From: Hetaerina americana
Taxonomy: Eukaryota; Arthropoda; Insecta; Odonata; Calopterygidae
Length of the DNA: 64,000 nt
Reading direction: 5' to 3'
Assembly (NCBI GenBank): GCA_022747635.1
Contig: JAKTNV010000063.1
Location: 496,001-560,000, forward strand
In this document: positions 44,578 to 56,742 of the stretch, piece by piece
Position numbering within the stretch: the stretch's first letter is position 1
How the letters are laid out: each line of letters opens with the position of its first letter
Made by a program: the position numbers and the translations under genes
The notes under the pieces: generated by a model
What the model was told of the DNA's origin: nothing
What the model saw: the letters and a program-made list of their open reading frames with translations, nothing else
The model's database searches: none

Positions 44578-44690
44578 GAGGTGAGGTTAGGTGCGCTCAG
44601 GGTCGTCACCCGGGGTCAAACCTGGGCGCTTCAGTTACCAGTTCATTTCTCTACCTAAAGGACTACCACGTCCCTCACCTGGATTATAAC
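44578..44690 (-). repeat. tRNA-like sequence, possible SINE head
   Basis: On the minus strand GTGGTAGTCCTTTAGGTAGAG resembles an A-box region and CCCAGGTTTGACCCCGGG a degenerate T-arm with B box. The cloverleaf is imperfect. Single copy in the window, with weak resemblance to 51000-51130. A functional tRNA gene is unlikely. Confidence 0.4.
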
Positions 44691-44825
44691 CATATAACCT
44701 TATAACCAAAATAACTTTATATGAAATAATTGATTAGATTAATACATAACAATCATATTAATATAAAACTTACTGGATATAATGATGCAAGTACGTTCAA
44801 ATACTATATGTATATTATTATCGAG

Positions 44826-45210
44826 GCTGGAGGCTTTTGAAATGTGGGTGTGGAGAAGAATGGAGAAGGTGAAATGGACAGAGAAGAAAACAAACGAGGA
44901 AGTATTTGGTATGGTGGGCGAAGAGAGGGGTTTGTTGGGAGCAATCCTATGGAGGCAGGAAAAGTGGCTGAAGGGGGTATTGACCGGCAGCGGGATGTTG
45001 AAGACTGTAATAGAGGGGAGAATGTTAGGCAAACGAGGAAAGGGAAGGAACAGGATAGGGATGCTGGACGGGATGAAGGGAGGAAGAAAGTACTCAGAGC
45101 TGAAGAGGGACCTGATGTAGAGTAGGATGTTGTGTTTTGCTAGGGGCCACAAATTATTTAATTAGTAATTACGTCCACCCAAAAACCTACCTTAACCGGT
45201 AGATTACCTA
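44826..45210 (+). mobile_element. RTE-like 3' fragment (copy G)
   Basis: Matches 31541-31931 of copy D with high identity. The C-terminal ORF is open (frame to 45118) with FEMWVWRRMEKVKWTEKK and IEGRMLGKRGKGRNRIG. 3' end ACCGGTAGATTACCT, then an AAT-type tail (AATAATAATTATTAT). Strongly 5'-truncated. Preservation suggests a recent insertion. Confidence 0.95.
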
Positions 45211-45837
45211 ATAATAATTATTATCGATTAGTTTTTTCATTTTTCATTGTGACATTGTAAACATTAAATTGCGGGTGAAATAGGAGAACCATGGGCTCGT
45301 GCATAATCTAAACCTGCAATCATGTGAATAGCGCTATGAAATAGAGCAGTGAAAGAATGCAGGGTTAAAATTAAAACCCCCACATCCATAGGCATACCTA
45401 CATAAAAGCTCTACAGAAATAGAATGGCAATTTCCCACATTTGAATCTACATGACCACCTGAAAGTTGCCTATGGGGTTTGAGTCAGGCGTAAATTATTC
45501 ATCAAAGTGAGGCATTTCAAAAAGCACCAATTATCATAGGCATAAGGCATGAGCGTATTGAAAAAAATTTGTCTGAAATAAGTTAACCTTTATTTTCCAA
45601 AAATTATTACTTGAAAAAGGGAAACGAGCTACGAAGCTATAAAAAGTCAGCCATTTTAACGCATGAATAAATTCCCATAATGATCCCCGAGAGCAATATT
45701 CAGCAACATTTACAAAGTGCCTTGCCAGCCGTCACAAGGTTATTTGGTGGGAGACGTTAGGGTCATTTATAGCCACTTCTATGTAAAAAAACATTTCTAT
45801 ATAAATAAAAAACCACGGTTATTAATTAACCCAAAGG
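45211..45837. other. No recognised features
   Basis: AT-rich intergenic sequence. Confidence 0.5.
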
Positions 45838-46085
45838 TTGGTTTTTTAGGTGAGGGTAGAACTCACCTAGTATGAAGCCCTAGTACTAAGTTTGAAATTC
45901 ACTCTCCGGGGTATGGGGGCCAGCTCCTTTCCCGTTGCTGCCTATAATTTCCCAGGAATAACTGATACCCGAAATACCACACAACTTGGGTGAAGCTGAA
46001 TGTGCCCGGAGGCAACATATAGAATGGAACCCAGGGCCTCCGGTCGGTAGCCCAACTCACTGCATTATCACGGTACTCAATTTAT
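45838..46085 (-). repeat. Diverged interspersed repeat (SINE-C, copy 1)
   Basis: Shares an ordered set of blocks with 52416-52645: GGTTGG followed by AGGTGAG at the left, GGGG..TGGGGGCCAGCTCCTTT, ATACC-ACACAACTTGGGTGAA, and CACGGTACTCAATTTAT at the right. The minus strand shows a B-box-like GGGTTCCATTC. Probably an old tRNA-derived SINE. Confidence 0.6.
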
Positions 46086-46470
46086 AAAAATGCACTTAAT
46101 TTAAACATAAATATTAGTTTTGAAAAAGAGAGAACATTCACGGTAAAAACAACAAAAACTTTTTGCAGCAGTTGAAAATTAAGCTGCTTTAATATTTCAC
46201 ATTTTTAATAATATTTCTTTTGCAGTTTCAACGGTAACATTTCATTAAAAGAATTTTTTCAGGAGTGAGACATCTAATAATAAATGTTTACTTGGAAATC
46301 AGTCGTGGTTTTAATTTAAACAGTTTGGTTTTAGCTTAAACAGTTTTGAATGAAGAAAGTGATTTAATTGAAACATGCCACAATTTTGTAAAGTGAATTC
46401 GCCGACAATATCTTTTACTACGGTTGCAGAAATGAGGAGTAGACTCTAAAGTCTTCCATCCGAAGCTGCA
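46086..46470. other. No recognised features
   Basis: AT-rich. Confidence 0.5.
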
Positions 46471-47380
46471 GTGTCTGTCTCAAAAAGTAGGTGAGACGAT
46501 TTTCCCAGCCGTAGCGAACGACTGGAGTGGGGTGATTTGTAGCGGGAAAAATGGTGAGAGGTATAGCAACATGACCCGCGCCAGTGGTTTGCGGGTCGTT
46601 ACATTCTACTAGATTGGATCCCTGTTCAGCGGTCTCGTCACGTATTCACGATGCCACTTTCCATGGAGCAATGATATGCGATAAAATTTTGTGTTAAACT
46701 CGGGAAATTGGGTTCGCAGACCATGACCATAGTTGAGGATGCTTATGGAGATGGTGAAATGGACCAAGTGATGGTTTTATGATTACACAGGATGTTCTTG
46801 GAGGGTGGAGAGGAGGTTGACGATGAGGAATGCCTTGGGCATCCATCAACAATACGGTGTGATAAAATTTGCAAAAAGTAAGACCCATGCTCAATTCTAA
46901 TTGACCCCCAAGTGTCAGAATGCTAGCAGAAGAGTGCAAAATTATGAAAACCAAAGTGCATTGTATTCTTACGGAAGATTTAGCCATGAGAAAGGTGTGC
47001 CACGATGGTCCCCAAGGTGCTGTCGGAAGACTGCTTTTGTGAACATCTTGCCTTGGACCTCTTGGATAACTGCGAAGGTGAGCCGAATTTATTAGGTTTA
47101 GGTGGTTACATGTGAGGAGACATAGGCCTTTGAGTACGACCCCAGTAGAACCTCCTTTGAGTACCATTTTGGACCACTGGATTATGTCAAAGAGGCCAAG
47201 AGGAGGTGGCTGAACGAGGGTCCTGTTGATGCTTGCATAAAAAATACCACAACTGGCGGAAGCACTGGTATTGGAGTGCGGATGGCCAAGACTTTTTTTT
47301 AGAAGAGCTTTAGTAATTTTTACATTGATCTGCATTAAAGTTTTTCCCGATTGATTCTACTTATTATATGGGATAGACCA
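46471..47380 (+). mobile_element. Decayed mariner element (group M5)
   Basis: The ends GTCTGTCTCAAAAAGTAG and the inverse of TTATATGGGATAGACC are loosely complementary. Broken frames show FCVKLGK, MTIVEDAYGDGEM, FLEGGEEVDDEECLGHPST, RMLAEECKIMKTKVHCILTE and DLAMRKVCHDG, the N-terminal and linker parts of a mariner transposase. Pieces of the rest follow (EHLALDLLDN). Related to, but distinct from, the element at 36664. Many stops, so inactive and old. Confidence 0.75.
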
Positions 47381-50300
47381 TGCATACATATATGCCTGAG
47401 GATCTAGAATTCCATCAAATGATTTTCACTAAAGACAATATAGTTTTTTTTAATCTTTGGAGGAGTATTTACGGAGAAGGACGAATAAAAGCAACTGAAG
47501 GGACAAGAATATTATCTAAACGTGCCGGAGAATAGAGGCTTTCTTTTGTGTACAATGGAAAAATGTAGCAAACGCGGATGTTCAAATTTGGAAATATTTT
47601 TTGAGAAACTTTGAGTTGGAAAACTAACCACCAATACGCCTTGAGACACAATGGGGGTGGGGAGAAAATTTGAAGCGCTGAGGACAGGAATTCGTTCAAA
47701 CAAAGTGTGTTCATTTACAAGATCGCTTAAAAACTAGTGGCCCGCTGCAACAATATGATTCGCTGGATTCATGCGTCCTTTATGAAAGTGGTTACGGACG
47801 TATCTTTACTATATCGACGCCCAAACCCAGTTTAATGTTAGCTTGGATTATAAGCAAACGTGAAGATGGACGAAAATCTGGAATTTCAAAGAAAGTATCG
47901 AAATTTAGCAGCAATTGAGGAAAAAATAAATTTACCTATTCCATTAACTAACAAATTAAAAAATTTAAAAAAGGTAAATATTTAACAATTTTTAAAATAA
48001 AAGATTAATTGTTACATGTATCACCATTTTTAAAGGATTAAGCCAAGAGAAGGAGAGTCCTTTGACGGCGCCTGATTTGTAGCAGATGCGGCCAACGTAC
48101 GCTACAAGAAGATTACTATCTTGGAAGACGGGATGAAAAGAATAATACACATAATTCCAATATATCTTCGTGATTACTCATAGTAGAGGAAAAACGCATA
48201 AAAATAATAAGGACCTAGAAAGGCACATAAAAACTTACGGAGCACGACTCCAGACTGTTCATGGTTACATATCTCTTTCTGGAATAATAATCTACAGAGA
48301 CCCCAGCACCACAAAACTCTCCCTTTTATTGCGTTGATATTTACGGAGTGCTTTCTTCTCCGGATCGCCTTGGTCTCTTTCGCATGAAAACCCAACGGAA
48401 ATGATTGCAGAGAAACGGCATCGCCGCGAAATATGTATTTCCATCCATAAAAAAGTGAAGAGCCGAGTGGATGATTCCCTCGCTCAATAACCAATCGCAG
48501 AGGATAAAGACGTCGTGGCATCAGCGGAAATTTGGCGGTATTAATTGGAAACGACATATAACGATAGAATGGACAACGGACAGAATCAGGGAGAAGACCC
48601 AAGCTTAGGGAAATTAATACCAGAGCTCGATTCCGTAAAAGTACTTGGGAATTCGCCACAATGGTCTTCAAAGATAATGATTAGGCTAAAGCTAGGATTA
48701 AGCTTGGAGTTATAGCAAGCCGATATTAAAGCTACTCAACTCTACTTGCAGATTCGCCGAAAATATCAATCTCTATTCACAAAAATACAGATGGAAGAAA
48801 TGAATGGATAGGAATAGAATAATCCATTTTCATGATCCTTTGGTTGTTATTCTCTACGAAGACAATAAAATTAAGAGAAAATCAGGAGAATCTAAGACTT
48901 TTAAAAAATATTTGTATGGCCTGAGCTAACGCCTTATATCGCGGCAGAAACCATGTATTTATAATTATATCCCACGAACATTTATAATATTTCGAATAAA
49001 CCAAAGTAAATATGTGACAGGAAATCTATTGAATGCGTAATCGATCAAGTACTGTCACGTTTACATCGAAAACCCAAATCTACTCCTCCCGCCTAAGGTC
49101 TGAGGTTCCAAACTTGATTAAACAAAATCTTCTCGATGGAAACAAACAAAAAAATTTCGTCATGTCATCCGGCGATTAAAAAGTAAATTTTTCATTAAAA
49201 TAATAATATTGTTTAATTTTTAAAATTATGGATATTATTAATTAAAGTATGATATTAAGTTAATTATATTGCTATATTATGCACTGCCATCACTTCAACA
49301 ACAAGATTTCTTCCATTTTTGATGATTTCTACGAATATATTGTTGTATCGCTGTAGCCATGTACATATATATGCCAGTATTCACATATCTGGATGTTAAG
49401 TTAAAGGATCTATTTCCTTACTTTGTCTAAATGTTTAATCAAAGTATAACGTGTACTGAACCACCAATAATTTTCGTCAATGAAAAATATTTCGAAATGC
49501 ATCCGTTGCTTTGAAGCCAAGGTGTGCCCAGGCTACACTTTCCACGAGAGGATTAACAGAAATTAATTAAAATCTTATCGATAAAATAATTAGCACAATT
49601 TCATTTCGTGTCAATGGAAAGACTCCTTTTAATCGCTCATTTCAAAATTAAAAATATTTTCTCAATACACAGTTTCAAATAGTAAGCAAGTATGTATCAT
49701 TGAAGCAGAAGGACCTCCATCCAGCATGTTTTACGCCGAGTATTAAAAGACATTTTTCGCGGATGTTGGAATATCCATAATATTATAGCAAACAATTTTA
49801 ACGATTACAATTTTTAGCGAAAGTTATTTTTATTGATACAACGCGTTTACCCTTATATTTTATTACCTGTAGCTTCCGCGTCACGGTCACACGTGTTACA
49901 CCTAGTACGAAAATTAGATTTAGCTTGTTACTTTTATCACTATGAATTTAATGGCCAAATAAAAATTAATAAAATAGACATGAAAGAACTAGCTTTATAA
50001 GAATCCGAGATGTTTTCTTTAAGGGATGCGTCTCTTCTTGCGGTGAGGCACTAACCTCAGTCTATGCGTGTGGTCTAGAAGAAAACACATGAACCCCACT
50101 TCGCTATTCATAAAATATATTTAATATTATGTCAAACTTATCAAAATTGAATATTGCAGCAAAAATAAAATTCCATTTTATTTTAAAACGGAATGGAAAC
50201 TCTTATCCACGGTTTCCTTTGAAAATTAAAAGTTTTCTGGAAAACAAAAAAACAAGGCTAATGAGACGATAGTACTCGTTTTAACGGAATAGTTTCAATG

Positions 50301-50775
50301 AAAAAAATGTAAATTTTCACAAGGTGACATGATTATCTATTACTCCGGAAACTGAACGGAGGGCAAAGGATCAATTACGACTGATGTCCTGAATAAATCT
50401 CAACCAAATAAGTGTATTCTGGATATCAAATCTAACTTGGAAACCACTGGAGGCATAGTGACCACCGTATCCTCATACGTGAATTTCACACGCCATATAG
50501 GGAGGGGTTGGTTTTAAGTGAGATCTCCCCTTGCCGGTCAAAAGAGCATTCGCGTAGATCATTGCGATTTTTGGTATAACCGGAGGATTTATTTTGCTGA
50601 GTGAGTACCACAATGGATCGGTAAGCTGAGACGTGAAAAGAAAATTGCGTAAACTTTAACAGTAAACAACACAGTTACATATCTATTTTTATACCAACTA
50701 CTGTATATTTCTGTTTTTATACGTTTAGATGAAATCCATGAAGATATTTTATAGTTGTTATCGGGAATCCAAAAC
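47381..50775. other. No supported gene; one unexplained ORF
   Basis: Mostly AT-rich. A 165-codon minus frame (48174-48671) is long for this composition but has no motif I recognise. Its plus strand (48300-48620) is GC-richer. It may be chance or a conserved element. Confidence 0.4.
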
Positions 50776-50784
50776 TTCCTAACG

Positions 50785-50979
50785 CAACGGAAAAGAAAAT
50801 ACTTTGTTCTTCCACATAAATGTTATCATTCAGGATCTAGGTTTTGACTTACAAAGTCATAATCAGGAATTCTGTGAGTCGAAACCTAGATTGTGAGCAA
50901 TAAAATTCATGCGGAAGAACAAAGTATTTTCTTTTCCGATGTGAATTGCTTCCGCAAAGTGACGCCTCAAACTGTTCTA
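50785..50979. mobile_element. Foldback element FB1b with ~9-bp target-site duplication
   Basis: Related to FB1a. Arms start CAACGGAAAAGAAAATAC and end CAAAGTATTTTCTTTTCCG, with CTAGGTTTTGACT/AGTCGAAACCTAG in the middle. The one-sided tail (GTGAATTGCTTCCGCAAAGT) also matches the FB1a tail. Flanks TTCCTAACG (50776-50784) and TTCCTTACG (50980-50988) look like a duplication with one later change. The arms are more diverged from each other than in FB1a, so this copy is older. Hammerhead-like core bases are partly lost. Confidence 0.82.
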
Positions 50980-50988
50980 TTCCTTACG

Positions 50989-52415
50989 TAACCTAAATAA
51001 GGCCTCTGGTGGCTAAATGGCTATTGAGTACCTTTCCTGAAGGGATGACCCTATTTAAAATTCAACCGAAGGACAACCGTTTGCGCGGAAAATCATTCCC
51101 TGACCTCACTCTGCGGTTTCGATTTACCAATTCATAATCCGAAGGAGGGAGGTACGATTAGGTGCAAATTGGCCCACCAGAAATAAGTGCGTCGACGTCG
51201 GATCAATGTTGGCCACAGAAACGAAGCCCACTCTACCCTAATGGTCCGAGCATTAGGCTTCGCATGGCGATGGTATGGATAATGAAAACTTCCAGAGGAT
51301 CTTTGGCGCCCTCCAATCGCTTATCAAGAGAGCTTATTAAAGAGTGCTCTGCAAAATCCATCGCTCTTGCGTCAGAGCTATTGAAACCTTCATGCTGGAC
51401 CACCTACATTATTGATTATCCGTGCTATAAATAGAAACCGTTCGCGGATTGGTTTACCGCCATGCGGAAAACTTTTAACAGCTGTGCTGAGAGGAGTGAT
51501 ATCATAGAGTAACGACCAGCACTAATAGGGCATCTGTTTTAGATCCATAAAACGGCCCACCCATTCCACGCCCTAGCGACTATTTTAATCTATGATAATT
51601 AAGGTTTCCTATGGCACGCTATTTTTTAATATTAAAAAATTCTATCTCCTTTAATTGTTATTTGTGTCACTTCATGACCAAAATCTTGACACATCATGAC
51701 CCCTTTCCTTCGTCCATCAATTACATTAGCCGCATTATATGACCGCAGACACAGATATTCCTAGCTGGAGTACAATTTTCATTTCACCATTCTCCTGTTC
51801 TTCAACATTATTTTAAATAAAAAGGAATTACCATTGAGAGACAATATTAAGTATATAACAAACAAATTTTCAAACAAATCAAAGTAGAAGAAAATTGCAG
51901 GTTATTGTGCATCTAATTTTTAATGAAATACCTCAAGATTTAAGAATATTACAGTCAGTAAATACTGTAAAAGGGAGAATAAAAGACTGACTATTACAAA
52001 GAATGAATTGGAACAAAGCGTGACACTTAAAATATGTAGCTTTATAATTGCGTTCACCTTAAGCTCTCAGTTTTGTTTACGTGGCACCTGCTGCGAAGCC
52101 AGAACTGACTGGGTTAGCGGGACCAGAATTGAGTATTCCATTTATGGATTTGTAATGTATGCCACTATTGAATATTAGGAAGATCATATCAATATAGTAT
52201 ATGATAGAGATTGTATGGAATTGTACGTTGTATTGATTTTCTTAATTTATGGTGTATCATATATGATGAAGATTATAATACTAGAGTAAAATAAAAACCT
52301 GTGCAGGGTAAAATATTAATTTTATAAACCGGCAATCATCTCTGATGATTCACATGTTCAACAAATACTTACATGTACTAAGCTTATATTTAATGCAAAA
52401 AGCATTGAAATCAAA
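50989..52415. other. No firmly recognised feature
   Basis: 51000-51130 has weak tRNA-like character (GGTGGCTAAATGGC). A 90-codon frame at 51162-51434 is not recognised. The remainder is AT-rich. Confidence 0.4.
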
Positions 52416-52645
52416 GGTTGGTTGATAGGTTGGTTTGATAGGTGAGGTAGGAGCTGAACTCTGGAAGCGTCTGGCATTGACATTGGAATCGGGGTGTGGA
52501 AGCCAGTTCCTTTGTGCGTGTTGACTACGGTTTCTCAAAAATATCCGGTGCAAGAAATAACACGGCTTGAGTGAATCTGACGGTTTCCGGAAGCGTCGAC
52601 CATAATCAAGCACAGGCCTTCCTCTCAGCACAGCAGTACTCAATA
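52416..52645 (-). repeat. Diverged interspersed repeat (SINE-C, copy 2)
   Basis: Collinear with 45838-46085: GGTTGGTTTGATAGGTGAGG, GGTGTGGAAGCCAGTTCC, AATAACACGGCTTGAGTGAA, CAGCAGTACTCAATAAAC. Divergence is high, so an old family. Confidence 0.6.
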
Positions 52646-53690
52646 AACTCGATGACTTTGAAGTTAATATAGTCTGAGAAAAGGCTGAGTACGATCAAAT
52701 TTTTATGATTAGAATCATAATATGACCATAAAAATGAAGAAGTATTGCTGAATGAGGGCAAACGTTGAAGAGTTTGATGTTTTTAAAGTGTTTAAGTCAA
52801 ATATTTATGGAAAATAGCCTTATCGGGTATTTGTTGGAGATTTAGGCATTTAGTCAGTATATTTTAAGTTCGCCACGCACAGTGGACAATATGATCGACA
52901 ATGCAACTATGAACCTAGGATAGCATGTGCACGGTGTTTGTCCTTCGGGAGCTGTAATGTAATTAGAAAGCGCAGAGGAAGAGAGATAAAACAAATAAAC
53001 GTGTGTACCCTCGTCTTGCTTGTGGCTTTTAAAACCCTCTCAGGGGGTGGCAGATACTGTCAATTATCTCCATGTTAATTAAGAAGAAATTCTGTTTTCA
53101 TTTCTCGGGAAACTTCTTTTGAAACTCGGGAAAACAAATGAGTCGTTACATTAATTACAATTCCGAACGACGCGGACAGAATCGGAATACGGCGTGGATC
53201 CTCCCGGAGAGTCGAATATTGGAATTTGATTATGGACGACACTAAGCAAAGATATATATCGATTGTTGTTTCTTGCCGTATGCCATAAGCACCAATTGTC
53301 GGTTACGCCAGACTAACTATCGATGGCGGAAGTCGATTGGTGTCGAGTAACACATGCTAACGATTTCCCCTTTTTATTTAAAGTAGCAACGTCCGTTTCA
53401 ATGAGTTATGATGTGGCCTTGTGAAGGAAAGAAAGAAAGGACAGTTATCCGCCGAACTTACACGGACGTTCCTTGGAATATCGACTGCTCTTGAAAATCA
53501 TTTTAGGAGCGGAGAGATCAACATGGCGGACACTCGATCTCGCCTCACGAGTGACTTTTCGGGAGGCTTTTCTTTCCTTCATTAGATGACAATTTGAGGA
53601 AGAAACATCTCATGGAAACTATACACATTTTTTTTATTTAACTGACCATGTTTTTGCACCGTGTTCCACTACTAATATATTACGAGTGTA
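52646..53690. other. No recognised features
   Basis: Mixed composition. 53130-53260 and 53440-53580 are GC-richer and may be conserved non-coding sequence, untestable here. Confidence 0.4.
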
Positions 53691-54600
53691 GGCTGAAAAC
53701 TAATTCACACATGCTTTTAGACCACAAAAAATAACCTCCAGAAGCACTCCTCGTGGCATGTGGAAGTAACATTCCTCCTCAACACTTTTGCGCAGGTTTG
53801 AGGTCGTTTCAATTAATCCAGTATGGAGACGTGTTCTAGTGCTACGTCAACGTGACTTTTCTCGAATCCTGGACTTGACAGCTGCCTTTACTTCATCGGT
53901 CTTGGTCTAACACCCCTGAGGGGTCTCTTGAGTTGAGGAAAACATAAAAATCTCAAGGCGCAAGATCGAGGGAATTAATAGGGTGAGGAATCGATTCAAA
54001 TTTCAGGTTTCGAAGAGCCTCTCCAGTTTTGCGCGAGGTGTGTGGACGAAGATTATTCGTCCCAGACCCAGAGCGTGTCGCAAGATTATTGGCGCCAGAC
54101 TGCTTTTAACACGACGAACTAGACCAATATGGTTTGCGATACGATTATGAGTGATTCGCCGGTCATTTTGAATCAAATTTTCCTCGAGTTTGCGATGTAA
54201 ATAGTCTGTGGCAGTGATCGGACCTCAGCTGCGTGTTTCATCAACAATTTTAGCTTTTCAAGGCACGCCACCACGAAATATTACTATCCATCGATTTACA
54301 GTAGGCCTATTAACAGCAGCGTCACGATAAACAGCTTAAAATGACGATGAATCTCAGTAGGAGTCACTTATTCAGGAGTTAAAAATTCGATAACAACAAA
54401 GTGTTTAACTCGCGTTGACATAGCACTGGAATACGTCTCCATACTTCCACTTTTTCAAAATACGCTGAATGAATGTAACGACCTCAAAAAACCTGCGCAT
54501 GCATGTTGAGGGGGAAATGTTACTTCCACATGCCCCCAGAAGTGCTTCTAAATGTCATTTTTCTTGTGGTCTACAAGTATGTGTGCATTAGTTTTCATCC
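53691..54600 (-). mobile_element. mariner element, internally deleted, both long ends (group M1)
   Basis: TA at both sides (53689-53690, 54601-54602). The terminal inverted repeats extend well over 100 bp, from GGCTGAAAACTAATTCAC through GGCATGTGGAAGTAACATTC to GAGGTCGTT, and are mirrored at the right. The minus strand has helix-turn-helix remnants (DAAVNRPTVNRWIV, TRSGRPITATDYLH-like) and C-terminal remnants (ALRNLKFESIPHP, SLDLAP, DEVKAAVKS). The middle catalytic part is deleted, much as in the copy at 6201. Inactive. Confidence 0.9.
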
Positions 54601-54764
54601 TACTCTCTTAGTTATCGCACAAAATACAACCAATGGTTAATTATAGGCAATCGATAATCGGGAGGAATCGACCGTAATTAACAATTGCAGTAACCGGAAT
54701 CGTGACATGACATCGCATTGTCGATAACAAAAATAATCAACGATTAATATGATCGATCGTCTAA

Positions 54765-55030
54765 TCATGCGGACTCCCGCGACCTCTGACGCCGCAGTGA
54801 TGAGACTACCGCAGAATATCTCAACGCCTTGCGTCGCCGGAAGATGAAGCGGCGAATTCGCGCTCCGCGAATTTGCCTCCCGCCCCCTTGAGCGGGCGTA
54901 CCCGCTGACCGACCCCGTAACTCATCCCGATTATTCGCTCCCCCCCCCATAGGGAGTGGCGGGGGCATGGTGGAGCCCAACCCCGCCCCCCGCCACCGCC
55001 CACGCGCGCTTGTTTTCTTTAGGGAACACC
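54765..55030. other. CpG-dense GC-rich island
   Basis: About 30 CpG dinucleotides by hand count in about 240 bases, within an AT-rich CpG-poor surrounding. It includes the palindromic AATTCGCGCTCCGCGAATT at about 54855 and G/C homopolymer runs. A 103-codon minus frame (54765-55076) is low-complexity and not recognised. It could be a promoter-associated island or part of an unannotated exon. Confidence 0.6.
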
Positions 55031-55935
55031 TTAAATCACTCCGCCGCCGACAGCTACAGTCTACAAAGTTCAACATTAACTTTTGTGTAAACTTTTAACC
55101 ACTGTTCTTTTTGAGGTATAAGAAGTAATGGTAATGCAGGCATTCATAAAGAAATATCCATATCCCAAAGATTAATTCTAACGAAATTTTATTATGGTGT
55201 TTGAATTCTTCTGATGACTGAGCATTTAAGGAAATATGTCGAGTGTAACTGTAAATATCACTAACACGAAAACTTTGTCCTTTTTTCCATTTATTACGCT
55301 TTTTTCAATTCAGACTCAACGTAGACAATCTTTTCTGACACTCACGAGTGGTCACACGTCAGGGCTTGGCAAGAGGATGGACAGTGTCAAAAATTTCTCA
55401 AGTTTGTAGTCCATCTTAAATGCATTTTTCCTATAAAGTATCTTCGATTTTAAGGAAGAAAGCGGCGATTAAAAGTATATCTGTTCAATTACATAAAGCA
55501 CGTGATAGCTAATATTAATGCAACATAGACTGCGGTAACTGCAGCACGCTTCAGAGCACATGACTATAAACAGAAATTATCTGATTATTTACTTCCTACG
55601 TAATATTTAAAAAAATGCTGAGTTGTTTTAATAATTAACACAGTTTTAAAAATGGACCCCAAAGTATAGAGACTTTTTTAACAAAAGCACTTAAATATTT
55701 TCCATGCAATCATTGTCTGCCCCGCAGGACGGTGTGAATTAACTGCGAGATGGAACTAAAAGTCGTCCTAATCCCGTGTTGTCGAATAAGGGCGAATCTT
55801 TTTTGAAGAAGGCATTGGGTGAAAATGGAAGGAATGGGAGTGCAACCGAATGGGACATCAACGTAAAGAAATGGATTACAATCAATTGAGTAACCCTTTA
55901 AACAAAACTCAAGAATTTTCCAGGAAATTTTTAAT
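55031..55935. other. No recognised features
   Basis: AT-rich, without repeats seen elsewhere. Confidence 0.5.
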
Positions 55936-55947
55936 GCTTTATAAACG

Positions 55948-56253
55948 TAGTAGTAGTTTTTAGAGGAAGCGACCGGCAGCTGAGGTCATTTGCCATTAAG
56001 GATGGACAGGAAAGGATGGAGGGTGGATAGAAACCCGGCCTCGGCATTAGCCTACTTTTTACGAAAGGCTTCAAGGGGTCAGGCAGTTTAACGTCCCATC
56101 CGACGGACGTCGTACTCACTCAAAGTGCTCTCCACAAATCACCTCAAGTAGGGATCAGGATACCAATGAAAAATATTCAACATCGATGGGATTTGACCCC
56201 GGGCCCTCTCTGTGGGAAACCAGTACAATTGCCACCGCATCATCTCTATTCCC
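55948..56253 (-). mobile_element. SINE-A copy with 12-bp target-site duplication
   Basis: GCTTTATAAACG at 55936-55947 and 56254-56265 flanks the element exactly. Full-length with (ACT)n tail at the left and tRNA-like head at the right. The B-box region is weakened (GGGATTTGACCCC). Confidence 0.95.
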
Positions 56254-56265
56254 GCTTTATAAACG

Positions 56266-56552
56266 GGGACCAATACGTTCAAACAGCAAAAAATTAGAGC
56301 AAGTGATCGTTGGCAGCCTAAAACAAGTTTTATTATATATACGAAGGTTATTTTTTAAGTTAGGTAAAAAAATATATTCGTTAGAAAAATTTTTATCGGT
56401 TGGCTTAGTTACCCGGCAGACCTACTTAACTTTTATACATAATCACCGTTCACTTCTAAGCAATTTCATAACGCTTCCAAACGAAATTCTATAACGAAAC
56501 CAGGTTCTTTAAACCATCAGCATAGAAGTTCGCTCCCTGGGAATTGAACGAG
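56266..56552. other. No recognised features
   Basis: AT-rich with a chance open frame (56186-56494). Confidence 0.5.
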
Positions 56553-56742
56553 TTATTTATTTATATTTATTTATTCAGTATTAGTCCATTAGTCTTACAT
56601 AGAATTATTAACAACGATAACAATGGTCACATTTACAAACACCCAAGCCCTAGATCGAGGGAAACTCACCCAGGCGGGAATCGAACCCGTGACCCTTGGA
56701 ATGGCAGACGAGGACGTTACCCCACCGCCACCGGGGTCGGCA
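56553..56742 (-). mobile_element. tRNA-derived SINE of a second family (SINE-B)
   Basis: The minus strand starts GTGGCGGTGGGGTAACGTCC (A-box-like region). It has a strong B box in GGGTTCGATTCCCGCC, then a body through GGGCTTGGGTGTTTG and a tail of ATAAATA repeats at 56555-56575. Only one copy in the window. No clear target-site duplication. Confidence 0.7.
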
